64,000 bases of DNA, from positions 1 to 64,000 of the forward strand of contig CAKZHE010000099.1 in NCBI GenBank assembly GCA_936920195.1, written 5' to 3'. The position numbers and the translations under genes are program-made. Source of the stretch: an uncultured cyanobacterium (GTDB lineage: Bacteria > Cyanobacteriota > Cyanobacteriia > Cyanobacteriales > FACHB-T130). Positions 9,140 through 17,391 of this stretch are shown piece after piece (positions within the stretch are counted from its first letter, which is position 1; every line of letters begins with the position of its first letter). The notes beneath the pieces were generated by a model, which did no database searches, was not told the DNA's origin, and saw only the letters and a program-made list of their open reading frames with translations.

Positions 9140-9717
9140 TTATTGCAGCCAGTTGGGATCGTGGTAAAAAATTATGCTGTCTTCAATGGGTTCATTTGAC
9201 TCATTTCTAGATTCAATATCAGCAATGTAATGTAATTCGTATTCTCCAGCAGGGGAGTTGCTGCCATCCCAAGTAAAGTTAATTATACTACTAGGTAAAC
9301 TAGAAATGGAGGGTCGATAAATTACTTGGCCATTGCGCTTAATTTCGCAGCGTTGAAACCTGGCACGGCTAGGAGCGAAAAAGGTAAATTTGTATTCTCC
9401 AGATGGTTGTCCAAGAATTACTGGTGCGTAGACTAATTGTGAGTCAATACGATAGGTAGCTAAAGAAGTTAAACTATTAGGTGTTATGCCCATTTTTCTG
9501 AAATAGGAAGCATCTAGATTTAGGAGAAATTTAGAGTTTTGAGTTACTAAACGTGGGTTGAATAAAGAATATTGATTGCGGCGAGATTCTATCCTCAATT
9601 CTGGGAGGTTGCCGTCATTGAGAATAGGTACTCGAAAAGTTAGAGAATCGCCATATTCACCAATGTTACCAGTGGTGAGGGAAATCAGATCTAGACTATT
9701 GAGACTAAGGGTGTGTG
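9140..9717 (-). pseudogene. 5'-truncated host gene cut by the prophage right end
   Basis: The coding frame runs through 9140-9598 and continues without a start codon up to about 9717. There it reaches an in-frame TGA that lies inside the prophage terminal sequence. About 190 C-terminal residues remain, beta-rich with segments such as WDGSNSPAGEYELHY that look like an immunoglobulin-like envelope protein. The N-terminal part is not found anywhere else in the window. The loss of the 5' end exactly where the repeated phage end begins indicates insertional disruption. Confidence 0.7.
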
Positions 9718-9783
9718 TAGGGTTTCAGATAAAGTGAGATCCCATTTTATATAAAATGAGATTTCTTTCATATAAAATGAGAC
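9712..9783. mobile_element. Right end of the Mu-like prophage with three transposase-site repeats
   Basis: Starting at a TGTGTG terminus there are three 18-bp direct repeats of consensus TTTCATATAAAATGAGAT, at 9723-9740, 9745-9762 and 9766-9783. The period of 21-22 bp is two helical turns. This matches the arrangement of transposase-binding sites at the ends of Mu- and Tn7-like elements. The host reading frame stops at the same point. The exact terminal base and the target duplication cannot be fixed without the other end. Confidence 0.7.
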
Positions 9784-9848
9784 GGCACGCATACTACAAG
9801 TAATACAAAGGGGGTTCGCCGAGTTGTAATCTTTGTAGCACAGGCCGC

Positions 9849-9867
9849 TCGGACAGTCCGAAGATGA
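9849..9867. repeat. TCGGACARTCCGAAGATG repeat, copy 1
   Basis: A palindromic core CGGACAGTCCG followed by AAGATG. Copies are at 25807-25824 and, inverted, at 30180-30196. All three lie in gaps upstream of prophage units. Confidence 0.7.
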
Positions 9868-9996
9868 TTGAGGCCAATAGGTATTATTAGTTCAAGTTAT
9901 GGGTTATGGCTACGGATATTGAGTAAAGCTGGTTTTATTCGATTAGAAATTTGTATTGAAATTTGAATTTATTGCTGAAGGATAAAAATTTAGAAA

Positions 9997-10005
9997 GGAA
10001 CCCTA
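9997..10005 (+). promoter_or_regulatory. GGAACCCTA box before the methylase gene
   Basis: A one-base-short version of the recurrent GGGAACCCTA box, ending 31 bases before the ATG at 10036. The 250 bases before it (9784-9996) hold one palindromic repeat and no coding frame that I can support. Confidence 0.45.
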
Positions 10006-10035
10006 TGTTTAGCAGTGTCACGGTAGGACTAAACT

Positions 10036-10872
10036 ATGCGTTCCCCGATTTGTTGGTTTGGTGGTAAAGGCAATATGGTGGCTAAGTTGCTGCCGCTGAT
10101 TCCCCGTCATCATATTTATGCGGAGGTTTTTGGTGGTGGGGCTTCTTTGATGATGGCAAAACAGCCTAGCAATGTTGAGGTTTACAATGATATCGATTTA
10201 AGGCTGACTAATTTGTTTCGAGTTTTGAGATGTCAAGAACAGTTCGAGGAATTTAATCGGCTGGCAAATTTAACGGCTTTTTCCAGAGAAGAGTTTCGCG
10301 ATGCCAAGGCTCGGTTAAAGGAGGGTAATTCTGTAGAACAGGCTTGGCGTTTTTTTGTTACAGCGAGACAATCCTTTGCTGGTAATTTAAGTGCTTGGGG
10401 ATATGGGGTGACTTCTTCTGCACGAGGAATGGCTGGACAATCAAGCAAGTGGCTTTCGACGCTGGAAATGTTGCCAGAAATTCATGCAAGGCTGATGAGA
10501 ACTCAGATTGAGTGTGATGATTGGCGGAAGGTTTTAAGGCGATATGATACACCAGAAACTTTGTTTTATTTAGACCCTCCCTATGTGCCAGTTACTCGGC
10601 GCAGTGGTAATTATCAACATGAATTGACTGAGTTGGATCATGTGGAGTTGGTTGAACATTGCTTGACTTTGGAAGGGAGAGTTTTATTGAGTGGCTATCC
10701 TAGCGAAGTTTACAAGCCTTTAGAAGCGTCTGGATGGAAAAGTTTGCGGTGGGAAACTGTTTGTCATGCGGCGGGAAGAACCAGACTGACAGGCATGAAG
10801 GGCAAAGGTAGTGCCAAGAAAAAACAGCCTCGAATTGAGGCTGTCTGGATGAATTATAGTTTGGACAGGTGA
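10036..10872 (+). CDS. D12-class DNA adenine (N6) methyltransferase
   Basis: A 278-residue Dam/D12-type methylase. The N-terminal WFGGKGN is the variant FxGxK AdoMet-binding motif, EVFGGGASL follows, and the catalytic DPPY motif is in FYLDPPYVPV. Such enzymes methylate adenine, often in GATC or related sites. It is the only plus-strand gene at the right tip of the prophage, the position where Mu carries the mom modification gene, so protection of phage DNA from host restriction is a reasonable role. Full length with all motifs intact. Confidence 0.92.
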   Translation: MRSPICWFGGKGNMVAKLLPLIPRHHIYAEVFGGGASLMMAKQPSNVEVYNDIDLRLTNLFRVLRCQEQFEEFNRLANLTAFSREEFRDAKARLKEGNSVEQAWRFFVTARQSFAGNLSAWGYGVTSSARGMAGQSSKWLSTLEMLPEIHARLMRTQIECDDWRKVLRRYDTPETLFYLDPPYVPVTRRSGNYQHELTELDHVELVEHCLTLEGRVLLSGYPSEVYKPLEASGWKSLRWETVCHAAGRTRLTGMKGKGSAKKKQPRIEAVWMNYSLDR

Positions 10873-10881
10873 ATATCTGTG

Positions 10882-11373
10882 TCAAAATAAATCGGTGATT
10901 TGACTGGGGAAATTCCAATCTTGCAACTTGGCAAGGAGTTCGGCTTTTTCTGCTGACGTAAAAATCGGCAGCATTTTCCCCATGTAAAAAGCAAGGCTGT
11001 TGAGACTGTGAGTTGAGGAAATAACTAGAGCAATGCCTGTCCAAGCTAGGTTGATAGCGCTATCATTTTCGGCAGCGGTATATGCTTTTCGAGCGATACT
11101 ATTGGCAGGATTTTGAAGATAGGCGAGCATTGCTTGCCAATTTGGGGGAGTTGGGCGTATTAATGCGGGTGGTTCTTCCCACGTGCAGGTGGTGGTGTTC
11201 CAATAAGCTGTAGTTGATGGCTTGGGAGGTTTTTGTTTTAGTTTGTTATCTTGCCAGTAAATTTCTTCGGCCTCCAAGTCAGATTGATACCAACCATTAA
11301 AACCATTAGGTGGCTCGTTGATATTGCTATCTGAGATGGCTGCAACTTCCGATCCAAGGAATGCGTAAAACAT
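10882..11373 (-). CDS. Probable tail-fibre assembly protein
   Basis: A 163-residue protein, the last gene of the late operon. Its N-terminus has a Trp/Pro-rich variable region (NGWYQSDLEAEEIYW, then several proline-containing stretches), followed by a helical C-terminus. Position directly after the fibre genes is that of Mu gpU-type fibre chaperones. Sequence similarity to that family is weak by eye, so the function rests mainly on gene order. Confidence 0.6.
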   Translation of the reverse strand: MFYAFLGSEVAAISDSNINEPPNGFNGWYQSDLEAEEIYWQDNKLKQKPPKPSTTAYWNTTTCTWEEPPALIRPTPPNWQAMLAYLQNPANSIARKAYTAAENDSAINLAWTGIALVISSTHSLNSLAFYMGKMLPIFTSAEKAELLAKLQDWNFPSQITDLF

Positions 11374-11375
11374 AA

Positions 11376-12740
11376 TTAAAACACTGGTAAAAAGGTTCTT
11401 TCTAAGAGCAAACCAACGCCCCCCGTTCCTCCTGGAGCATTGCCGCCTGTGCCACCTATGCCGCCAAAGCCAGCCCCAGCAGCTCCACCAAGTGGAGGAG
11501 GGCTAGAGGAAGGATTATTGTCTGCTCCTGGGCTTCCGCCTGAAAGGATGAAGTTTGCGCTGTTTTTCGTGATAGTAGGGGCAATGAGGACAATCACCCC
11601 GCCGCCACCACCACCACCACCCCTTGCACCGGAAGTTGGGTGTGTAGAAATGCCTGGAGCGCCATTTCCTCCTAAAACAGATAAAGTAGCAGTTGAAGCG
11701 AATGTAATTTTTTTTGATTTCAGGATGATGCTGCCGCCACTACCACCACCTCCGCCAGAAAGCGCAACTGCTGATGACAGCACATCTCCAATTACTCCTG
11801 AGCCACCAATAGCAGTAATTTGCCCATTAATTGTGATGCTTCGGCTAGCTTCAATGATGATTGCTCCACCACCGTCGCCGCCTTTAGAGCTTGTGCAAAA
11901 TATATAAGATACCCCCTCTACCGCGCCCTCAGATCCACTGCTACCAGATGAAGAAACCCTGTAGTTATATGTTGTCCCTGGCGAACTACCGGAACTTGCT
12001 CCAATGCCAATTCCGGTTGCAAATCCACCAGAACCATATATAGTTCTGGTGTTTCCTCCGATACCTTTAAAAGATTGAGTAACAATAATTGAACCGTTGA
12101 TTACAGCATCTGTGCAATAGACAGTAACGAATTTATCAACAGTTAGAACGCCAGTGGCTTCGATTGTGAAGTTCCGAAATAAATATTCTCCTAAACTAAA
12201 TGTGGCGTTGCCTGAAAGAACAAAATCAGTAGTGCTAAATCCACCTAGGATTTTGACTGTTTCTGCTCTGGGGAATAGCTGATAAGGTGTTCGCAGATCT
12301 ACAACACCAGTTACGGTTCCAGCAACTGTGGTGACGAGAGCCAAAGGAATTGTCATTGGTGGCGGATCGGTTGATACTGCTACTGTGCCATTTTCCTGGA
12401 CATAAACTGTACTGGTGGCATTGTTTGGAACAGCAATTGTGCTGGGGGCGATAGTGGCGATCGCGCCATCAGGTAATTTGATGGCTCCGCCAGCATAGGC
12501 GACGCTTAACCCCGTTCCTGGCGAGACTTTTAGGGCATCGCGAAAGGCTTCCCATTCGGGGAGAATGTTGCCGGAGGCACGACTAAGGCTGTTATTGGTT
12601 AGTTGCCAATTTTCATCAGGATTGATTAAATTGTCTGTGGCTGGGTTTTTGGTAAAGGTAGGATTTTGAGCCGCATTGAACCAAGCGGCATCGGTATCGT
12701 CGCCATTAACCCAAACTTTTTTGTTATTGATGCCTGCCAT
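11376..12740 (-). CDS. Glycine-rich tail fibre protein
   Basis: A 454-residue putative fibre. Residues 1-165 form a collar-like region with VDLRTPYQLFPR. The C-terminal half is extremely glycine-rich and repetitive, with runs such as GGGGGSGGSIILKS and GGGGGGGGVIVLIAP, which suggests a stacked beta-solenoid or polyglycine-sandwich receptor-binding tip. It abuts the upstream fibre gene (TAATG-type junction at 12740). Receptor binding is inferred from position and composition. Confidence 0.75.
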   Translation of the reverse strand: MAGINNKKVWVNGDDTDAAWFNAAQNPTFTKNPATDNLINPDENWQLTNNSLSRASGNILPEWEAFRDALKVSPGTGLSVAYAGGAIKLPDGAIATIAPSTIAVPNNATSTVYVQENGTVAVSTDPPPMTIPLALVTTVAGTVTGVVDLRTPYQLFPRAETVKILGGFSTTDFVLSGNATFSLGEYLFRNFTIEATGVLTVDKFVTVYCTDAVINGSIIVTQSFKGIGGNTRTIYGSGGFATGIGIGASSGSSPGTTYNYRVSSSGSSGSEGAVEGVSYIFCTSSKGGDGGGAIIIEASRSITINGQITAIGGSGVIGDVLSSAVALSGGGGGSGGSIILKSKKITFASTATLSVLGGNGAPGISTHPTSGARGGGGGGGGVIVLIAPTITKNSANFILSGGSPGADNNPSSSPPPLGGAAGAGFGGIGGTGGNAPGGTGGVGLLLERTFLPVF

Positions 12741-14092
12741 TATTCACACACTACGAATAAGAGAACAACGTAAAATTTTCCCGCAGTCAGGTTATTAGTT
12801 GGGGCTGCGCCAGACAAAACAATTTTTACTTGCGGGCTAGTAGCGGTTGTTTTGACGGCGGTAGTAGCTCCGACTGGAATTAGAGCTAATTTGCTATTGG
12901 CGGTAAAAGTGGTGGCTGTGGCGGCGGCGCGTAAGTCGTTATTTGAATTTATCCCGATACTTAACGTTGGGGAACTGCCAGAAGCAACCGCTGTAATAAC
13001 ATCTACAAATCCGCCAATAATTACCGCATTTTGGGGAATGCTGCCCCCTACAGGGGTAAGGTTGATGGTTGTGCCTGCAATTCCCCCATTGACTGAAAAG
13101 TTGTAGAGAAATCGGCAGGAACGGAGGAAAAAATAGTTGACATTCAATGAGGATTGAACGCTGGTTACTAAGTTTTCAACAAATTCTTTTGATGCTGCAT
13201 GATTGTTTTGAGTTGGGGTAGGGACTTGCGGGGGTGATGAAAAAATTGCATTATTCGGAGATACTACATTGTTGGTTCTGGCTAGCTGCTCAATAATATC
13301 TCTGATTGCGCCGCGAGAAGGTGCATCAGTTTGATTTGCCCAGGTATTAGAGTCGTAAGCAGTATTATTGCCTGCGGTTCCTGTGCCGTTAGCGCCTCTG
13401 GTAGCCAAAGGAATCCAGTAGGTTGAATTTATGGCTGGGGTATGCCCAACGTGGGCATCTGGGTAAGTTGATAGCCAACTGCCACCGTCTTCAGTTACCC
13501 AGTTACCTTTGGCATAGTAGGTAGTGGCTGAATAAGCTCCTTTATAATTAAAAACTCCTTCGACTAGGGATTGTAATAATCGGGCATCAGATACGAGCAA
13601 TTCAGCTATTTGTCTTGCCCCGCTGGGGAGGCGATCGCGCGAAATTCCCGTAGGAACTAATTCCGAAAATTCTACTTGCGATTTGGTGGGGACGATGGCA
13701 TCAAATTGTTGCAAGCTGACATCGGTATCGGTCAGGACGCGATCTAAAACTATGGAGTCAACGGAATGAATCGCTCCGGTGTAATATTCGGTATCTGTAT
13801 GCAGGTGGGTTGGTCCAAAGTAAGCCTCGCCGCTGCGGAAAAAATAATCTATTCTCTGCTCGGTTTGGCAAAAATGGAAGTTGGTTGAAATCCCTTCGAC
13901 ATCGGTAGAAGGAATGCTGATATTGATTACTCCATTGGTGATAGTAAAGGTTTTGGGAACTTCTAGGAAAATACTATCTGGGGCAGTAGAGAGATCGACT
14001 AGCGGGGCAGATAAGGTAACTGTTAGTTTGCCGCTGAGAGGTTGCCCAGCGGAATCTTTAATAGTTCCCACCAAGTTAATAATAATACTCAT
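12740..14092 (-). CDS. Tail fibre / baseplate-attached protein
   Basis: A 450-residue protein that starts with an Ig/FN3-like segment (VGTIKDSAGQPLSG) as in proximal fibre domains. A carbohydrate-binding-like stretch follows (YYAKGNWVTEDGGSW near residue 195), then a helical linker and a beta-rich C-terminus. It lies after the tail protein I gene and overlaps it by 4 bases. This is the Mu gene S position, so it is probably the proximal fibre. Confidence 0.72.
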   Translation of the reverse strand: MSIIINLVGTIKDSAGQPLSGKLTVTLSAPLVDLSTAPDSIFLEVPKTFTITNGVINISIPSTDVEGISTNFHFCQTEQRIDYFFRSGEAYFGPTHLHTDTEYYTGAIHSVDSIVLDRVLTDTDVSLQQFDAIVPTKSQVEFSELVPTGISRDRLPSGARQIAELLVSDARLLQSLVEGVFNYKGAYSATTYYAKGNWVTEDGGSWLSTYPDAHVGHTPAINSTYWIPLATRGANGTGTAGNNTAYDSNTWANQTDAPSRGAIRDIIEQLARTNNVVSPNNAIFSSPPQVPTPTQNNHAASKEFVENLVTSVQSSLNVNYFFLRSCRFLYNFSVNGGIAGTTINLTPVGGSIPQNAVIIGGFVDVITAVASGSSPTLSIGINSNNDLRAAATATTFTANSKLALIPVGATTAVKTTATSPQVKIVLSGAAPTNNLTAGKFYVVLLFVVCE

Positions 14093-14679
14093 AATTTAAA
14101 TAGTGGCTCTCCTATTTTTGAAAATCCAATATAAAACCGCTTGTAAACAACTTGCCCCAAACTATAAACGGGAGCGTATAGTTTGACTAATCGCTCGGTT
14201 AAAATCCATTTGCCCTCAACTCGCCGATATTCTAAGGGCATTAAAATCCAAAACCTGAAGGGTTCGCCGCCTAAAGGTTCGCCAACTTTAGAAATACCGA
14301 CTAAGAAAGCACCAAAATAATACAATCTGGCATTAATTTCAAAAATACTAAATAGAAATTCAATAACTGCTCTAGTTCCTTTGTTTTCCCAGATCCAAAA
14401 GTTGTTTTTGATTAAAGTTCGCTTGGTGCTGTCGCTCCAAGTCGTATCCCAATATTCGCGGGTAAATCCGTAGTGTTGAGCCAGCCAGTCTAAGGCATCT
14501 GGTTGGCAGGTTTCAGGGTTAATGAAGTTGGGGTAAACGTTTTGGACTTTTTCTCTTAAAGTTACTAGAAAGTTATCTAGGGGCAGGGTTAAAGCGTGGC
14601 AAATGGGATTGCCTTGATATTGTTCTGATTCTTCTGGCAATCGGCGATAAATTGGTCGGCCTTCGTCCCAAGCGCTCAT
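14089..14679 (-). CDS. Tail protein I (Mu gp48-like, DUF2313-type)
   Basis: A 196-residue protein following the J-like gene, as in P2 and Mu, where protein I completes the baseplate wedge. Typical features are the N-terminal Leu/Arg-rich segment, CQPDALDWLAQHYG and EYWDTTWSDSTKRTLI. The start abuts the stop of the upstream gene at 14679, indicating translational coupling in the baseplate operon. Confidence 0.85.
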   Translation of the reverse strand: MSAWDEGRPIYRRLPEESEQYQGNPICHALTLPLDNFLVTLREKVQNVYPNFINPETCQPDALDWLAQHYGFTREYWDTTWSDSTKRTLIKNNFWIWENKGTRAVIEFLFSIFEINARLYYFGAFLVGISKVGEPLGGEPFRFWILMPLEYRRVEGKWILTERLVKLYAPVYSLGQVVYKRFYIGFSKIGEPLFKL

Positions 14680-15878
14680 TAGTCTAAATCTCCTCCACCA
14701 CCAAAGTCAAATTCATAGGCTATTGAGATTTGTTCATCTACTAATTTGATATGCAAACCTAATAAGTAAGCAGCGGTATATTTTTGAGGCAGGGGAATAT
14801 TGGCATAGCTAACGGTTACTTCGGTGTTGTTGGTGACTAGGGAGCTAACACTTTGGATGTACTCAACCCCTGATTGCCGAACAATATTTTCTAATTCTTT
14901 GAGAATGATTGTTTGACCTAGAGGGAGGTTGCCGGGGAGTAAATATTGCTGCAAGTTTTGATAAATTTGGGTAGCAACTGTTTGGGGGTTGCTGCCGGGA
15001 ATGAGGGCGGCGATCGCGCTCAGTTCCAAGGGATACAAATCTACTGGGCTGCAATAGATGTTGTGCAGTCCAACTGGGGACTGTTTGACCATTTCTAGCC
15101 GCAAATCATTTAACTGGGTGGGAGATGGTTCTGTGCCGTCTGGATTGAGGCAAAAAACATGGGCTGTGCCATATTTAACTGAGACTTTATCGGCATCTAG
15201 GTTGCCAAAACAGACGGCGATCGCTCCTTCTCCCAACCGTTCCATTGCGAACTGTTCGTAGTCATCTGCCGATATTAAAACTTCGCGCCGCCGCATCTTT
15301 TGGAAGCCTCTTGCCCTGGCTTCCTCCATTGTTTCCTCGTCCAATCCGCCGCTGGCAGGTTCCAGGTTGGTGACTCCGACCAGGAAGGAACGGGCTACTG
15401 ATAGGTTGGTGATGGAGTAGGGTGGCACGTTATGGGAGCTACCCATTGCGACGGCAGTGGCTTTCACTGTGCCGCTGTAGCTGCCAGCGGGGATAATTAA
15501 GTCTTCATCAGTGAGGAATTCGTGACCTGCGGTATCGGAGATCAAATAATTTTTAAAAAGTACAAAGGGATTGGCAATGGGCGTAATGGAAAATATGACG
15601 GTGACTTCGGCTTTTTTGCCCAATCGTCTCTGAATGCCTGCGATTCTGAGAAAGTCTATGCCTGCGGCGTTTAAGGAGTTGGAAGCATACCACAATAACT
15701 CCAGCATCCCCCAAATGTAACCTTGGGCGATCGCGCTGATGGGCGAGTGGTCGCTGAAATCGTTTAAAGTGCCGTTGCTAGCGGTGTAGATGGCATCGTA
15801 AATGTAGCTTTCTAGTTGGCTGGCATCGGTGGGGTAGATTGGGGGAGAGGATAGGGGTTCAAAGATAGTTGCTGGCAT
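14679..15878 (-). CDS. Baseplate J-like protein (Mu gp47-like)
   Basis: A 399-residue baseplate wedge protein of the gpJ/T4 gp6 family. Recognisable parts are an N-terminal helical region, the LIIPAGSYSGTVKATA segment, LEPASGGLDEETMEEARAR and the ADDYEQFAMERL segment. It sits between the W-like and I-like genes, as expected for contractile tails. A GGGAACCCTA box lies only a few bases before its ATG. Confidence 0.92.
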   Translation of the reverse strand: MPATIFEPLSSPPIYPTDASQLESYIYDAIYTASNGTLNDFSDHSPISAIAQGYIWGMLELLWYASNSLNAAGIDFLRIAGIQRRLGKKAEVTVIFSITPIANPFVLFKNYLISDTAGHEFLTDEDLIIPAGSYSGTVKATAVAMGSSHNVPPYSITNLSVARSFLVGVTNLEPASGGLDEETMEEARARGFQKMRRREVLISADDYEQFAMERLGEGAIAVCFGNLDADKVSVKYGTAHVFCLNPDGTEPSPTQLNDLRLEMVKQSPVGLHNIYCSPVDLYPLELSAIAALIPGSNPQTVATQIYQNLQQYLLPGNLPLGQTIILKELENIVRQSGVEYIQSVSSLVTNNTEVTVSYANIPLPQKYTAAYLLGLHIKLVDEQISIAYEFDFGGGGDLD

Positions 15879-15880
15879 AC

Positions 15881-15893
15881 CGCTAGGGTTCCC
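15881..15893 (-). promoter_or_regulatory. GGGAACCCTA box before the J-like gene
   Basis: The box lies directly between the stop of the W-like gene and the ATG at 15878, only about 6 bases away. That is closer than the 22-26 bases seen at other copies. Confidence 0.5.
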
Positions 15894-16240
15894 TACCAGG
15901 TTAGTTTCAAATTAATCGCCCATTCAAATTGATTCAGGGTGTATTGAACTGTAATTAAGAAATCGCCACTTTCGGCGATCGCGCCTCCTACTTTCCAGGC
16001 TTCCGGTTCTGCTACTTGTTCGTCCAAGGCGATTTGCAGGCGAATGGGAATAGTGGCGGTTTCCTGTACTGAGTCAAAAATGAAGTCCGGACAGCCATAT
16101 TCCTGCCTCATTACCCGTTCGCCCGGTCTAGTTTCCAAAACTGAATAAATATGTTCTTGGACTAATTCAGGATCTTCTGATAGCTTCAGAGAGCCGTTAA
16201 AGGCTTGCAATGGATAAGAAATGCCTCGAAGTGTTGTCAT
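15893..16240 (-). CDS. Baseplate wedge protein W (gp25-like)
   Basis: A 115-residue GPW/gp25 family protein. The family core includes IYSVLETRPGERVMRQEYG and PDFIFD, both present here. In the virion it joins the sheath-initiating part of the baseplate. Its length is normal, and its neighbours are the spike and J-like genes. Confidence 0.9.
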   Translation of the reverse strand: MTTLRGISYPLQAFNGSLKLSEDPELVQEHIYSVLETRPGERVMRQEYGCPDFIFDSVQETATIPIRLQIALDEQVAEPEAWKVGGAIAESGDFLITVQYTLNQFEWAINLKLTW

Positions 16241-16241
16241 T

Positions 16242-17387
16242 TTAAATCATCTGAACTTTGGTGATTCCTATTAAATAGCCAGAGCTACTGGCATTTTTTC
16301 CAGTTATTTTCAATCTTAAAATTATTACTCCTGATGTGGGGATGTTAATTGCTAGAGTTTTGGTAACATTATAAACCTGAGTAGCGCTGTACCAGTCAAT
16401 TGTTCCTAGAGAAGTGTTCCCTAAATAAACAGTAATAATTCCATAGTTGCTGGCAGTTATGCCTAGTAGATTCAAGTTCCAGTTGCCAGCTTTGGCAGTG
16501 AGATTAATTTGAAATTCATCGTTTAAATTGGCTGGGTTGTTGCGCCAATAGGAGCCGCCAGCTTGGTTTGTATTATAAACAGTTACCCAGGTGCCAGAAC
16601 TTGCCTGGAAGTTGTCGGCAGTAAAACTTGGGGTCAGGGGAATGGCAGGAGCGCCTGCGCTAACGCCATAAGGATTGAGCATAAGAGTTTGCCCCATATT
16701 ATCCATCGTGCCGATGACGGCGACGGATTTGCCTCCTATCTGAAAGTCGGTGGCGTTGCTGATATTAACTGTTTTGCCACCAGCGTCCATCTGCAATCCT
16801 CCGCTGGCAGATAGCTGAATAAAGGCGCTTTCCTGCTCAATTTTGATTGATTCCGAACTGATGCTAATACTTACATTAGCGCATTTAATTTCTATTTTTT
16901 GTCCTGCTTTTAAGGTATATTCGCTACCAATATCTTCGGTTTTGCTAACTCCAATCTCCTCTACTTTGCTGCCAGCGATCGCTTGGGCTGAATCTCCTAG
17001 GATCGTTAGCTTTTCGTTTCCAGGCGACTCTTTGGTGATGTCATTGATAGGGTCGCTTTGGGATGCGTCGGCAGGATTTTGGGCATTGAACAAGATGCCG
17101 AAATAGCAGGCTAGATGGGGGTCGCCATCAAGGTAAGCAAAAATTATTGTCGCCCCCAGGGGCGGCACTCGCGGGTCTTCGCCGGGGCTGAAAATAATTC
17201 GCTCTGCCCAGTCTGTTTCGGTTTGGCCTGCCTTATTTTTGGGCGCAATTTTGATGCGCCGCCTACTTTGCGGGTCTTCGTTATTGGTACAGATGCCGAT
17301 TTGCAAACCATAGGAGCGATCGCGCATCTCATTCAAGTGAGGGGCGTTGCGCGAAAGGTTTGCTAAATAAGAGATCCAATCTTGCAT
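16242..17387 (-). CDS. Baseplate spike / gpV-gp45-like protein
   Basis: A 381-residue protein. Residues 25-110 form an OB-fold-like spike base (GLQIGICTNNEDPQSRRRIK, WAERIIFSPGEDPRVPPLG), as in gpV/gp5 proteins. The middle is beta-helical, and the last 130 residues look like a carbohydrate-binding jelly-roll, possibly an added adhesin. It lies between the hub and W-like genes. Confidence 0.82.
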   Translation of the reverse strand: MQDWISYLANLSRNAPHLNEMRDRSYGLQIGICTNNEDPQSRRRIKIAPKNKAGQTETDWAERIIFSPGEDPRVPPLGATIIFAYLDGDPHLACYFGILFNAQNPADASQSDPINDITKESPGNEKLTILGDSAQAIAGSKVEEIGVSKTEDIGSEYTLKAGQKIEIKCANVSISISSESIKIEQESAFIQLSASGGLQMDAGGKTVNISNATDFQIGGKSVAVIGTMDNMGQTLMLNPYGVSAGAPAIPLTPSFTADNFQASSGTWVTVYNTNQAGGSYWRNNPANLNDEFQINLTAKAGNWNLNLLGITASNYGIITVYLGNTSLGTIDWYSATQVYNVTKTLAINIPTSGVIILRLKITGKNASSSGYLIGITKVQMI

Positions 17388-17391
17388 AATG

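Noticed and set aside
11440-11907. Long plus-strand open frame rich in proline
   Set aside because: It is the antisense shadow of the glycine-rich fibre gene; GGN codons read as proline codons on the other strand.
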